A DNA stretch of 64,000 nt. Source: Przewalskia tangutica (Eukaryota > Streptophyta > Magnoliopsida > Solanales > Solanaceae). The translations under genes were made by a program, and so were the position numbers. The notes beneath the pieces were generated by a model, which was given only the letters and a program-made list of their open reading frames with translations, had not been told where the DNA came from and did no database searches. Positions 23,252 through 35,379 of this stretch are shown piece by piece; position 1 is the first letter of the stretch, and each line of letters starts with the position of its first letter. The stretch is from the NCBI GenBank assembly GCA_029844215.1, contig CM056728.1, forward strand, positions 85,931,676 through 85,995,675, in the 5' to 3' direction.

Positions 23252-24212
23252 CTAGAGGGTTAAGGATACACCTGTATCTACTGCTTCACTCCCCTCTGTC
23301 GTTCCAATCAGTCCTGCCCTGTTGGGCGCAAGCAAAACAAGCTGTTGAAGAAGTACGACATTCTCCACGATGACACTTACCACAACGGCCACATCGAGGT
23401 GGGGGTGGCCTCCTCTGGCTAGCACCCCTTCCTCTCCGAACCACTGAATCCGCAACTGATCTGGTAGGCTGAGTCCTCCTACTTGCATCCTTCCTACTAG
23501 GACCTCATTTCGACAAATGGCCCTGACGGCCGCCGGTAAAACAAGTACTAACAAAGGCGACATTCCGGGATGGCGTCGCCCTGTGTGAACACCGAGAAAA
23601 GCGAACGGTGGCTAGAACATACGTATAGCTGTGGATCAGAAGCCCTGGAGCTCTGACCAACTCTGGCACACCTCGAACGTCCTGAACCACAGCGGAGGAC
23701 CACTGCGCGGCGGAGGTGCATATCTAATCTGCTTCTTGAGGCGGTTCACCTCGAAAGTTACCGAAGGACGCTGCATTACGGCCTCTTCCTGGCGATCTTG
23801 GTTAACCCGTTGATCCCTACGTCTCTCGGCCTGCTGCGCATAAGCCCGTACACAGGCCATGCTCAAGCCTGACTGAAGAGCTACCCTTGCACAACCCTTT
23901 CTTAAATAGTCATCAAGACCCGTGATAAATCGGTACATCATATATTCTCTGGTAGCTACATCCTTAGCTAGTAACAGGGTCGTCTCTTTGAAATCTATAC
24001 TTTCTGCTACCGGTCGTGGAACTGAAGGTTCGAATATCATGGCCGCAGATGAAATCTTGGCCCATGCTAGACTCTCTTTGGGGTGGCGGCCTTGCAGAAC
24101 TCCCGAAAGAAGCACCACCCGGTGATGATTGGGCTGTGCCTCGTAACCCTCGTGCTTTACTCGCGACTCCTACCGCCTTGCCATTCTGGCGGGTTGCCTT
24201 ACGCGGAGGCAT
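23252..24212 (-). pseudogene. Array A gag remnant 2
   Basis: ATG at 24212 starts MPPRKATRQNGKAVGVAS, the conserved gag start. The capsid-like piece (about 23790-24070) contains ITGLDDYLRKGCA and VALQSGLSMACVRAYAQQAE. A cysteine-rich knuckle remnant lies near 23290-23400. Frame breaks differ in detail from copy 1, with this copy better at the start and in the middle. That is odd for a recent duplicate unless some breaks are sequencing errors. Confidence 0.75.
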
Positions 24213-24318
24213 AGCGGTAGGGAAAGAAATACGTTAGAGGGTCCAACTTACAACACGGCTCTAAGGCACGATCTCGAGTGAGAAGAATGAAACCAATCCT
24301 AAATATCCGCGACCTCAC

Positions 24319-24352
24319 GATTATTGGTGTGGTGCACAACACACCGATAATC
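24319..24352 (-). promoter_or_regulatory. Leader stem-loop with GTGCAC loop, array A unit 2
   Basis: Minus strand arms GATTATCGGTGTG and CACACCAATAATC around TTGTGCAC, as in unit 1. Confidence 0.6.
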
Positions 24353-24398
24353 AAGACTCTACTAGATACGATGCGTAGACACTTTCCGAGGATTAAGC

Positions 24399-24410
24399 GC
24401 TCTGATACCA
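24399..24410 (-). promoter_or_regulatory. PBS of array A unit 2
   Basis: Minus strand TGGTATCAGAGC, a perfect match to the expected initiator tRNA-Met complement, four bases from the LTR. Confidence 0.85.
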
Positions 24411-24414
24411 CTTT

Positions 24415-27400
24415 TGTCACGACCGAACCGGGCCGTGATCGTGCCTTACCCGGGCACCCAGTAGACATACATCAGTAATCACGAACATAAAACAAGACAT
24501 GATATAATATGAAATGTGAAAGCGATTATTCGAGAAAACTTGCCTTTCGGCATATATATATAAACTTTAAAACCGAACAGTTACATCCCATTTACAACTC
24601 TGCCCACAACAGTACTACATACCTCTAAGAATGATATGACAACAATGGCGGGACGGGGCCCGCCATACCACGAATGTAAGCACTTACAACGACGAGGACT
24701 ATACCACTGATAAGCCTCGGAGAAAGCGGGCTTCCCAACGCTGAATCTGACCTATGGCGAGGATCAACACGGTGTACCTCTACCTGCGGCATGAGCGCGG
24801 CCGAAGGTCGATAACAGTACCAAGTATGTGGCGAAAATCGTAAATGAAATCATAATAGTCTATATAAAGAAGGAGACATGTATGATAACCAAACTACGAT
24901 TCACAAAAAAAATAGCGATCATGTCAAGTCGGGGACTCACGCCTCAAAGTCATCACTCAAATATAACTATGGGTCTCACGCCACAACATCAATCATGCGT
25001 GGAATACCTTCCTCACGCCATGGCGATATGATATAAAAGCACCAAGGAATACACATGAACACGGGTCCCACGTGTCATAATAAAACCGTGCACGGTAAGT
25101 GCGAAGGCATAGCCGACTACTAACACCAGCGCAACAAGGTCATAAAGCGTATCATGAGATCTGTCTAGGCCGTCACATGATCAAAGCCGCCACTCGCGCA
25201 GATATCTAATGTCGCGTCTAGCCACCGAACTTCCGCGACTCGCGTAGGCCACTCCGATGGCCCGCGTAGGTATTCCCGCATCGAGGGTAGCTACTCCCGG
25301 CGTAAATCGCCCCGACTCGCGATCCGCGTGGCCACATAGACCGCATGAGGTATAACCGCCGCACTAACACGGAACTCTCGTAGCTCGCATAGGTCCCTGG
25401 ACCCGCGTGAGGTATTCTCGAATCATGGTCCTGCATCACCGAGATATACCGCGTGAGAGGCGACAACCCGGGATCATGTCAAGGTGGTGGTACAATACCA
25501 ACATAATGGCTGATCGTTAAACAACATAAGCGCGATCGATGGAAACCCCTTTACACAAACATCACAAGATACTAACACACGTAGCATCCTAACATGTTTA
25601 CTTATCAAACCAACAAGAAAGTATTACAAGGCTATCACAAACCAACACAATCAAGTTATTCACACAAGGTACTTTCTACTTTATGTTAAACAAGTTGGGT
25701 TTTATCCCCAAAGTACTTCATACATTAACTCTTTAAAGACCCGTTTCTTTCACAAAAGTCACACAATACCCGTAGTATAAAAATAGAGTGACTATCTTTT
25801 TAAGTAAATCAAAACACTTCTCTTTGTAAAATCAAGTAACAACATTCTTTTCCAAACGTTCAAGTTTGCCTAATTTTAAATACTCAAGTTTCTCATTTTC
25901 GAAATGTTTCGTAGTTCATAGTTTTAATCCTTTAAAACAATTTGAGAAACATATGTCTTATGTGTGAGTAGGTTATTCTTGTTCATAACAATCTTATTAA
26001 AGCAGCCACGATCTAGGAAATGTAATATCATTTTGTCTCATCTTAGCTTACATGCGGATGGAGGCTTCTCTTGGTTTTAATAATACTTTATTAGTCAATA
26101 CATTTCCCTTTATTAAGCGGCTCGTGGTTTGTTCGACACTTATTCGATTTCAAATCAAGAAACATCATTCCTTTTGAAAACCAAAATACTCATTACTCAC
26201 GAATGAGGTTTCACACTTTTTAACAAAAGTCATATTAATATAATTAAGTCAAGTCTCTTATCTTTTAAGATCAAGTCTCTTAACTTCTAAAATCAGTAAA
26301 CCATTCTTTTTACTTCTCTTAAGTCGTTATACCTAACTTCCCATAAAGCTAGTATAACTCTTAAGCTTTTAAAACCAAGTGTTACTCTTCTTTCAAAAAG
26401 GTTTCTTAATTATTTTGAAATACTTCAGATTCTTTTTATTCAGGCTTAAGTCAAAAGACATTGCCGTAAAACTACGTTCAGTTAGCACACGTACGTCTAC
26501 CGTACTATATATATATTCTTTTAAAATATCATGCTCAAGAGGAGAGGAAGAATCACATCCCTCGCGACGATTATCGACTATTAGCAAAACGCTCCACTTA
26601 TAACGGCTAGCCTTGTCCACCTTTCAAGTAGTACATGCTACTCGCAGAACATTCAACCTATAAAGTTTATATAAGTCTATCAACTTCTACACTAATATTC
26701 TACTGATGCGATTTCAGTTCAAGTCTTTCTGTAATATCCTTCTACGGTTCAATTCTCTTATGAATCTTATATTCATTTCTATACTACTATAGTATGCAAC
26801 TTCCAATTACAATAGGGGACAAGATATTTACCTCGATAAGCCCATAATTATCCAAGTATAAATGTCGATCTGAGCAACGTTTAGCTCTACTGCAGGCGCT
26901 CAACCCGCTCCAAACAACCCTTAGAAGTTCTACGCAACTTCTACATAATACTTCAACCGGCTATGAAGATTTTCCTTAGGGTTTCGTTTTGAGACAAAAA
27001 GGACATAAGGTAGTATTTAGACTCTGCATTATAGAGGTAACTTTTGGAATACTACAAAGTATAAGGCTAAGGTATTTTGGTATAGTAACAATACTTTGGA
27101 GAGTATTTTCTACCAAGAGGGGTGTATTATGAGAACAACTCTCAAGAGGGGTACCCTGGCTTAGCACCACTAGGAAGGGGGGGGGGGGGGGGGAAATCTC
27201 TCGGCCAAGGGGGCCTCACGAAATGGGGGAGGGGCTTTTAAGACTTGGAAATTGGTGGAGTGGATGAAGAAATCTTCAAAGGGGAGGGGTATTTATAGGG
27301 AAACCAATGGCCATGATCAAGCCAAGTGGGGGGCAAGTGGAGGGCCAAGATTTGCCCAAGTGCCCCCTAACCTACTCCTCAAACCCCTCACAAAACATTG

Positions 27401-27703
27401 ACCCACAATTTAGGCCTCAAAACAAGCCAAGAACGTGACCCAACCGGCCATCCACATCGTCCACTTGAGGGTGACAAGTGTCACCCTCCCGTTGGTCCAA
27501 AACATTTCGTCTCTCGGAAAAATCCGCAAAAATTATAAATGACATAGCCGGAATTTTCACTTCGCAAGTTTTGTAAAACGTTTCGTCGAAAAACGACTCT
27601 AATCGGGGGTTGTGAACAAAATTCGAACCTTGCCTTACTTTAAGGCTTAAACTTTTCTACGTACGTCCTCACGTACATACTCTGGAAAATACGGGGTATA
27701 ACA
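24415..27703 (-). repeat. Array A LTR 3 (3289 bp)
   Basis: TGTCACGACCG to GGGGTATAACA, followed by target copy TTTAC at 27704-27708. G run of 17 at 27177-27193, TATA at 27290-27297. 24700-25470 carries many small differences from LTRs 1 and 2, concentrated at CAG/CTG words. Non-coding. Confidence 0.9.
27290..27297 (-). promoter_or_regulatory. TATA box of array A LTR 3
   Basis: TATAAATA on the minus strand, same context as LTRs 1 and 2. Confidence 0.6.
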
Positions 27704-29280
27704 TTTACAACAGGACTACAGACCTCTAGGAATGTAAACAACTATGGCGGGACAGGGCCCCGCCATACCCTGAATGTACATAAAGCTACAATGGCAGGGA
27801 GATCATACCCAAAAGACAAGCCTCCGGAGAAACGGGACTTTCCCAAAAGCAGGAACGGTGATCCTAGGAGCGAGGATCAACAACCGATGTACTTCGACCT
27901 GCGGCATGAACGCAGCCCCCCGAAGGAGGTCAGTACAACAGGTACCAAGTATGTGAAACTGAAAATACGGTAATGAAATCATAACATTTCCAAACCAAAT
28001 CCACAGATATGTATGAAAAACCAATTAACCGCACACAGTGCCACAACATAAGTAAGAGTAAACAGGTGTAACGCAACCGGTCTTTTCTAGGCCGCTAATG
28101 ATCGTAGCAGGGCCATTCGCCCATAGTATCATTATACGAGCCTAATCCTGGACCTCCGTAGTCCGCATAGGTCCCGTGGACCCGCATGAGGTACTCCTCG
28201 CATCGGGGGTAGCTAACCCGCGGCATTTCCTGGACTACCGTAGTCCGCATGGCCACTAGGACCGTATGAGGTATTCCTCGCATTGGCGTAACACACCCGG
28301 AGTGATTCCTGGAACTCCCGCAGCTCCGCATAGGTCACATGGACCCGCATGAGGTATTCCTCGCATCGAGGGTGGCAAGTCCTCGGCATCATAACAAGTC
28401 AGGGGGGTATGTGATATAATAGCAATACAACGGGGTTATCGTTTAACAACGTAAGCACAACAAGAATAACCCCCTTACACAAACATCACAAAACACTAAC
28501 ACACGTAGCATCATAACATGTTTACTTATCAAACCATCTTACTACACTTTCCAGAAATCAATACAAGACTTTCATAAACAAATAAGTAAACCGTTCCTTT
28601 TATCTTTCTTAAGTCGTTATACCTAACTTCCCATAAAGCTAGTATAACTCTTAAGCTTTTAAAACCAAGTATTACTTTTCTTTCAAAAATGATTCATAAC
28701 TCTTTTGAAATATTTCCAAGATTCTTATCATTTAAAACTCAAGTCAAAAGACATCAAAGTAAAACCAAGTTTAGTTAACACGTGTACGTCTACCGTACTA
28801 TATATATTTCAAAAGTATCATGCTCAAGAGGATAGGAAGAATCACATACCTCCTGGCTAAATCCACCGCCAAGTCGAATATGTCGCGCAGAGTATCAACC
28901 TATAATAGTCAAATACGCCTATCAACGTCTAGACTACTTCGTAGAATATTCTAAGCGAAGGTTCTATTCTACGGAAAATTGGGCAGCATTTCCTACCACA
29001 AACTACACAAGTCTACTGTAAATACAGTCCTATGTAAGTACAATTCAATTCTCTTCTTTTATACCATCCTTCTATATATCTTATACTTAATTCTAAACTA
29101 CAACAATATGTAATCTCCAATTATAATAGAAGGACAAAGATTATTACCTCGATAAGCCCAAAATTATCCAAGATTATATGTCGATCCTGAGCAACGTTTA
29201 GCTCCTATTCTGTACACTCCAATTCGCTCTAAGAAACCCTTAGAAGTTTCTAAACAACTTCTACTTAATACTTCAACCAA

Positions 29281-29294
29281 CTATGAAGATTTTC
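29281..29294. repeat. LINE target-site duplication, left copy
   Basis: CTATGAAGATTTTC, repeated exactly at 29830-29843 just after the A tail. The uninterrupted word occurs in the M1 5' LTR at 37315-37330. Confidence 0.92.
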
Positions 29295-29829
29295 CAGAAA
29301 GCGGTTAGCTACAAAGGATACTCTTTCATATCTCAACTTGGAGGATAAGTCTTGCGGGTTCTGCAAGCAAGCTAATGAAACAAGGGAACACCTCTTCTTT
29401 ACTTTCCCCTACACACGCTAGATTTGGAAAAGCATAAAAGATTGGTTGGACATTAGAAGAGAAATGACAACTGTCGAAAGCTCCCTTAAATGGATTAAGA
29501 AAGATCACCGCAGGACTAGCATCCGAGCCAAAGCTATTTTGCTTACTTTTTGCATAGTGGTCTATGAGATTTGGAGGGCAAGAAACACGTTGCTCTTTGA
29601 AGGCACAAACTTTCCGGCAAACGAGGTCATTGCAAGAATCAAAACAACATCTTATAGAGTTCTCTATGATTTTATCCCCTCTTGTAATGGCACATTTGAG
29701 TGACAACCCTTCTCCTCCCCCATTTCTTGTTTACATTACGTTGAGGCTTGAGATCCCTCAATGACTGATTGTAGCCATTTTTCTTTTCGTTATTAGTAAT
29801 AATATTTGCATTTACCTGGAAAAAAAAAA
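29295..29829 (+). mobile_element. 5'-truncated LINE (non-LTR retrotransposon)
   Basis: 535 bp with a 3' tail of ten A (29820-29829) and a 14-bp target duplication. Only the last part of the second reading frame and the 3' untranslated region remain, which is typical of incomplete reverse transcription. It inserted in the plus orientation into the minus-strand M1 LTR. It is the only clear non-LTR element in the window. Confidence 0.92.
29302..29703 (+). pseudogene. LINE ORF2 C-terminus with RT zinc-binding domain
   Basis: The frame reads RLATKDTLSYLNLEDKSCGF, then C-x2-C (CGFCKQA) and ETREHLFF, the plant LINE zinc-binding pattern after RT. The usual final cysteine (CP) reads FP here. A stop TAG at 29419-29421 follows YTR, and the frame then continues IWKSIKDWLDI. 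The same frame later has VYEIWRARNTLLFEG, the typical C-terminal word of plant L1-like LINEs, to a TGA at 29701-29703. The RT and endonuclease domains are absent. No function remains. Confidence 0.88.
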
Positions 29830-30108
29830 CTATGAAGATTTTCTTAGGGTTTCGTTTTGTGACTAAAGGAAATAAAGTAGTATTTCCGGGCCTTTAGTAT
29901 AGAGGTAACTTTGGAATACTACAAGGGATTTTGGCTAAGGTATTTGGGATAGCAACAATACTTGAAGACAATTTTTCTACCAGGGGGAGGGTGTGTTTGG
30001 ACGAGAGGCTTAAAAGGGGAGGGAGTTGGGGCGAAACTACTACAAAAGGGAGGGATTTTGAGACTTGGAAATTGTTAAGTGGATGAAGAAGTCTTGCACT
30101 TAAGGGGG

Positions 30109-30116
30109 TATTTATA
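30109..30116 (-). promoter_or_regulatory. TATA box of M1 3' LTR
   Basis: TATAAATA on the minus strand, downstream C run in sense. Confidence 0.6.
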
Positions 30117-30599
30117 GGACCTTGATGGCGAGATTAAAACATGTGTAAGGTGTAGATTTGGTTGCTTGTGCAAGTGAAGTCTTCCAACCAAGTGTCCACC
30201 ACAACTTTGGGACATATGTCCACCACAACTTTGGGACATATGTCCACCACAACAATGAGCCATGTGGCTAGCCACTTTCTCCTCCAAAAACCGTCCAAGG
30301 CACCTCCACTTGCCCCACAAAATATCTTCCAAGACTTTGACTAATTGACTTGGCCACTTGCCCATAATTTTCGTCCAACATGTGCCACCTAAGGGTGACA
30401 CGTATGCCTCCTATTGGTCCAAAATATTTCATCTCTCGGAAAAATCCGTAATTGGTTAAAATATTAAAAAGCGTAAAATTTCCTTAAGAGTTCTAATCTT
30501 TTCCGTTGAAAGTTCACAATTTCATCCTTAACCTAATTAGGGCTTATATAATTGTATGTACGTCCTCACATACATACTCTGGAACTACGGGGTATAACA

Positions 30600-30614
30600 T
30601 TCTCCCCTCCTTAG
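30600..30614 (-). promoter_or_regulatory. M1 polypurine tract
   Basis: Minus strand CTAAGGAGGGGAGAA immediately before the 3' LTR, the same as the H1 tract. Confidence 0.85.
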
Positions 30615-30764
30615 AAACATTCGTCTCGAATGTTCCTTCTAGATTCAACTAAAATAGATAACGGCATAGCTCCTCACAATTTAAACAATTTGCAAATACC
30701 ACACATGGCCACAATACAACACTTAAGCATATATGATAATTAAAACCAGCAAGTAGGAAAGTGA

Positions 30765-32190
30765 GTTACCTAGAGGTATGGGGAATAAGTGAGGATACTT
30801 CTGTCTCATGTCCTCCTCTGCTTCCCACGTCATCTCCTCTCTGTGCTCGTTCCGCCATAAGACCTTGACGGAAGCCACATCCTTCGTCCGTAGTCACCTA
30901 ACCTGACGATCGAGTATCGCTATGGGACTCTCCTCATACGATAACCCCTCGGTCACCTGGACATCGTCAATCGGGTGCACTCTAGATGGATCTCCGATAC
31001 ATCTCTCAAGATAGAAACATGGAAAACCGGATGCCCGCCTCCGGATCGAGCAGATCCAACTCATAGCAACCTTGCCTACCTGCGACAACGATAAGGCCCG
31101 ATGTACCTTGGGTGAGTTTCCCTTTCTTCCCGAATCTCATCACACCGCCGTGGGTGACACCTTCAGAAAACTCAATCAACCTCAACTCCAAATGTCGACG
31201 CCGATGATCTGCGTCGACTTACATCGACTCTGTATTGTCGATGCCGCTCTGGATAAGCTTCACCTTATCCACCTTTGAACAGTGCGGTCCCACTAACTGA
31301 ACCTCGCCCACATCAAACCAGCCTATCGGTGACTGCACTTCCTCCATATAAGGCCTCATAAGGCGTCGTCTGGATCTTTGGAGTAGTAGGTTATTATCAT
31401 GAAACTCACTAGAGGCAAATGATCCTCCCGGCTACCCACGAAATCAATAACACAAGCTCGCGACATATCCTCGAGTGTATGGATAGTGCGCTCTGCTGTC
31501 CGTCGATGCGAGGATGAAATGCGATCTTGAGGCTCACTGCGTCCCTAATCCATTCGGAAAGACCTCCAGGCGTTAGCGTAAAGCGGGCTCGCCGGTCGGA
31601 TATGATAGAAATAGGGACCCATGCGGCCTCACGATCTCTCGGATGTAAAGTCGACATAATCTTGGTAGAAAAAGTCGTCTGGCGGAAGAAAGTGGGCTGA
31701 TTTACGTCGACTGTCGACGATAACCGGATAGAATCATGCTTCCTCGAGTGCGAGGTAATCCGTGATAAAGTCCATGTTGATCACCTCCACTTCCGGTCGG
31801 GATCTCTGTTATGCGCAATAATCCACGGGCCTCGGTGCTCTACCTTACTGCGACAACACGGGCGAGCAACAAACTCGCGCGTCCTCTTGTGCCATCCCAC
31901 CAATACGGATCCGAGGTCGTGGTACATCTTTGTCGACCCGGATGGATAGAGTAACGCTTGCGTGTGCTTCCCCAGAACTCTGCCGAAGTCACGCAATATG
32001 GAACACACAACCTGCCCTCAAACCTTAGCACCCAGCCGGTGCTACCTCAAAGGACCCTTCCCCTCACGAAGAGTCGTATCACGATACCGTGTCAAAATCG
32101 GATCCTCAAACTGTTGCCTCTTCACCTCCCCGACGATGGAAGACTCGGCAACCTCTCGAACCCGAACCCCACTGCTATCAGAACCAATCA
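30765..32190 (-). pseudogene. M1 integrase and chromodomain
   Basis: Running down the minus strand from about 32190 are: the linker with DVQPERRGMV; a zinc region near 31840-32000 (broken frames, SIHPG and CCRS-type words); core pieces near 31580-31760; EFAYNN-like sequence missing or scrambled near 31380-31430; a GPY/F region near 31040-31130 in broken frames; and a chromodomain (30880-31010) with CIGDPSRVHPIDDVQVTEGL and SYEESPIAILDRQVR. The final chromodomain helix lies near 30780-30880 after a frame break. Many breaks fall at CAG/CTG words that are intact in H1. No functional product is expected from the sequence as given. Confidence 0.82.
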
Positions 32191-33520
32191 ATCGGACTCG
32201 AGGCTTGCTAGCTGATGTATCTCGCGGACCATGCCCCTCCTCTCTGGCTGTACATCTGATAGACTACCCATCGACCTACGACTAAGGGCATCTGCCACAA
32301 CATTGGCCTTCCCTGGGTGGTATAGGATATCGACATCGTAATCCTTGAGTAGCTCTAACCACCGTCTCTGTCGTAAGTTCAGCTCCTGCGGTGAAGATAT
32401 CTTGGAGGCTCTTGTGGTCTGTGTAAATATCCACATGAACTCCATACAAATAGTGCCTCCAGATCTTCAAGGCGTGAATCACCGTTGTCAACTCCAAATC
32501 ATGGGTGGGGTAGTTCTTCTCATGCTTCTTGAGCTGTCGAGTTGCGTACGCTATAACATTACCCTGCTGCATCAACACACATCCAAGCCCGATGCCTGAC
32601 GCATCACAATACACCACATAGCCGTCTAGGCCCTCTGGAAGAGTAAGAACTGGGGCGGTCGTCAACCTCTCCTTGATGGCGGAAGCCCTCTCACAAGCAT
32701 CCGTCCCACGAAACTTAGCGCATACGAGTCGACTTAGTCAAAGTGCGAAATAGAAGCAAACTTCTCCACGAACCTCCGATAGTAACTGCAAGGCCCGGAA
32801 AGCTGCACTGCCGAGTAGTAGGTCTAGGCCAACTCCTGACTGCCTCGATCTTGGTTGTATCCACCCGAATACCATCGGCCCCGACAATGTGCCCGAGAAA
32901 AGCCACCGAAGACAACCAAAAATCACATTTGGAAAACTTGCCGTACAACTGCTGGTCCTGGAGAACTCTCAGCACAGTCCTCAAATGCTCCGCATGCTCC
33001 TGCTCTGAGCGGGAATAAACCAAGATGTCATCAATGAATACTATCACAAACGTATCCAAAAATGGCTTGAACACTCGGTTCATCAAATCCATAAATACGC
33101 GGAGCATTGGTCAAACCGAAAGACATAACCTGAACTCATAGTGCGCGTCAAGATGCGGAATGCGATCCTAGGGACATCGCCTCTCTAACTCGCACTTTGA
33201 TGATAGCCGTCGCAGATCAATCTTGGAGAAACATCTCGCACCGCAATCTGGTCGAACAAATCATCAATCACGGGAAGGGTATCATTCTTAATAGTCACTT
33301 TGTTCACCGCTGTAATCAACACACGTGCGCGGCGTCCGTCCTTCTTCACGAACAATCTGGCGCTCCCGGGGAGAAACACTAGGCTGATGAAGCCTTTCTC
33401 CGGCCAAATCTCTCGGTGGTCCTTCAACTCTCTCAACTCGGCGGGTTCCATTACGTATGGCGGAATGGATATGGCCAGTGTCTGCAAAGACATCGATACA
33501 AAACTCTATCTCCCTCTCAG
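32190..33520 (-). pseudogene. M1 reverse transcriptase and RNase H
   Basis: On the minus strand, RT fingers lie at about 33500-33270 in several frames. The palm is broken near 33230-33110. A cleaner frame (33107-32730) carries FMDLMNRVFKPFLDTFVIVF followed by IDDILVYSRSEQEHAEHL. The catalytic FIDD is at 33027-33038. RNase H (32665-32290) is mostly clean: YCDASGIGLGCVLMQQGNVI, RQLKKHEKNYPTHDLELTTV and DIYTDHKSLQDIF, with three recognisable acidic positions. The frame then shifts before DALSRRS (about 32270). Confidence 0.88.
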
Positions 33521-33599
33521 GAGGGATACCTGGGAGGTCGTCTAGAAACACATCTGGGAACTCTCGACTCTTTGGGCCGATGAAAATCTGGTATCGCGA

Positions 33600-34120
33600 C
33601 CTCGGTATCAAATACCGAATGAGATGGTAGATATACCGCCTGCGCATCTTCCTAGCCTTGAGGTAAGAAATAAACCTACCCGCCGGCGACACGGTGTTCC
33701 TCCCACTCGATAGGCTCCCGAAAAGCGGAACCGTACCAACCTCGCCTGCGATCCACGTTGGCGTAGCAAGAAGCTAGCCAATCCATACCCATGATCACAT
33801 CGAAATCGGTCATATCGACTCTATCAAGTCGGCTAGGTCGGCATTGCATATAGTCACTGGACAAGCCCTATATACTCGCTCAGCTACCACCGAATCACCC
33901 ACTGGCGTAGCTACCTCAAAAGGGTCTATTGGCTCAGGCTCTACCCCTATCCTACTAGCAATATGGGTAGATATATAGGACAAGGTAGAACCCGGATCTA
34001 TCAAGACATACACGTCACAACATGAAACTAATAAAGTACCTGTGACGACATCCGGTGACGCCTCCTGGTCCTGTCGGCTGGACAAGGCATAAATGCGGTT
34101 CTGAGGACCGCTAGAACTAG
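33600..34120 (-). pseudogene. M1 protease
   Basis: The minus-strand frame 34256-33810 carries SSRQDQEASPDVVTGTLLVS and the active-site word LIDPGST (33984-34004, the D-S/T-G equivalent), then SYISTHIASRIGVEPEPIDP and FEVATPVGDSVV. A frame break near 33840 leads to DMTDFDVIMGMDWLASCYAN (about 33820-33750). Upstream is an arginine-glycine stretch typical of the gag-PR linker. It would process the Gag-Pol polyprotein if intact. Confidence 0.85.
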
Positions 34121-34139
34121 GACCCCTGCCACGACCTCT

Positions 34140-35379
34140 GCCGCGACCTGCTGGTCCCTGAGCACCACGCCTCGGGCGAGTAGCTAGGAGATGAAGACCG
34201 GCGAAAGACCCCGTGGTGACCCTACCATCTGGCGCCTGCGGTGGACGGTCTCTCACATAGTGACCACCTGGCGCAAGTGTAGCAAACTCAGTAGTACCAC
34301 AACTCCGTGATGGAATCTACCACCGGACACACGAGAGGACCTCGATCGGTTAGCACCCCTCACCTGGAAGTCAGAAGCCACAGGGCCACGATGCGCTCCC
34401 GAATACCTAGCTTTCACGAAGGCGGTGTAGGAGTGCTCGAGCTGGCGTGGTGCAAATCTAGTCTCTTCTTTGAGATCGTCCACCCGAGAGCTACCAAAGA
34501 TCCGGCCGTCTTGGCCTTCCTGGCGATATCGGTCAACCCGTCGGCCTCTACGCTCGCCGCACCCGAGTGCATGAGCACGAATGCGAGCGCAATGTCCATG
34601 CCGGTGAAGAGCCACACAGCAAGACTACGCCAAGTAGTCATCCGGCCGTGGCGTGGCGGTGCACTCTATCCTCCATATCGCCACTAACGCGAGGGACATA
34701 TCGAGCCAACGAGTCGAACTCCACGTTGTACTCCGAACCGTCGTCCTCACTGTCTCGGCGTGAAACGCCGGCGTGCTCTCCTCATCTGCGGAGGCAAGAA
34801 GTGGCTGAGAAAAGCATCCGAGAACTCGTCCCATACCGCTGGAAGTGCATGATCTCCCCGGGATAGCTCCCACTAATCAAACCAATCGACTGCAGTATCA
34901 CGCAGCCGATGTGAACCTAAGACCACTGACTCGGTCTCTGAAGCCACGATCACTCTCGCGATCCGTGTGCTGTCGGATGAACTCCTGCGGATCATCCTCA
35001 GGCCTCGACCCGTAGAACTCTGGCGGGCTACAACTCAGAAAATCCCGTAGTCTCAAGCTGTCCGATTTGGGGTGAACCACGGGTGCTACTGGAATTGCTG
35101 CGTCCAGCCTATCCTCATGTCTGGCCACAATCACGGCTAATGGCGGGCCGTCTCCACGTAACCCGTCTCTCTGCTCCGGTGTGGGGCGGGGCGCAGTCTT
35201 GTGGTCTCAATGGCCACTGCTGCGGCTCTAAACTCTGGTGGGGCCGGCGGCGTCGTAGAACTCGCCGTCGAGTGTCGCCTCGGGTAAAGTGCGGGCACAG
35301 GCCTCGTGACCTCGGTGTCCTACTAGCGGCTCCTCGGTGCCTTGCCGCCACGGGATCGGGTTGCCTTGCGTGGAGGCAT
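34140..35379 (-). pseudogene. M1 gag
   Basis: Starts at ATG 35379 (MPPRKA context). The N-terminal arm is rich in basic residues and broken by shifts. Capsid words are seen in DFLSCSPPEFYGSRPEDDPQ (about 35030-34970) and in later frames near 34560-34790. The nucleocapsid region near 34260-34330 keeps a CG-RC arrangement, but the CCHC knuckle is disrupted around 34256-34280, where GHI/SRNC of P1 is replaced. Gag would bind and package element RNA. This copy cannot give an intact protein as sequenced. Confidence 0.8.

Larger units (their letters stand above)
21748..24414 (-). mobile_element. Array A internal region 2
   Basis: A 2667-bp copy of 15729-18399 at an offset of about 6.02 kb. The polypurine tract is at 21748-21762 and the PBS at 24399-24410. 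Integrase remnants recur at about 22100-22700 with the same words (VFGCRLMKPCRGG near 22440). Differences from copy 1 are scattered and many fall at CAG/CTG. Confidence 0.82.
12529..27703 (-). mobile_element. Array A: three LTRs and two internal regions in tandem
   Basis: Flanked on both sides by TTTAC (12524-12528 and 27704-27708), so the whole 15.2 kb behaves as one insertion in the M1 LTR. The order is LTR 12529-15728, internal 15729-18399, LTR 18400-21747, internal 21748-24414, LTR 24415-27703. The repeat period is about 6.02 kb. The two internal regions (2671 and 2667 bp) are nearly identical by eye, and so are the LTRs apart from CAG/CTG words and a few indels. The middle LTR serves both units. 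Unequal recombination between LTRs of sister copies is the simplest origin. An assembly duplication is the alternative. Confidence 0.88.
27709..30599 (-). repeat. M1 3' LTR, main piece, with LINE insert
   Basis: Continues the M1 LTR after array A and ends GGGGTATAACA at 30599. Without the 535-bp LINE and its duplicated target, the two pieces total about 2535 bp, close to the M1 5' LTR (2522 bp). The minisatellite lies near 28140-28380, TATA at 30109-30116. Non-coding apart from the LINE. Confidence 0.88.

Noticed and set aside
29302..29703. Cellular RNase H-like or zinc-finger host gene
   Set aside because: The A tail, target duplication and L1-type word order identify a truncated LINE.
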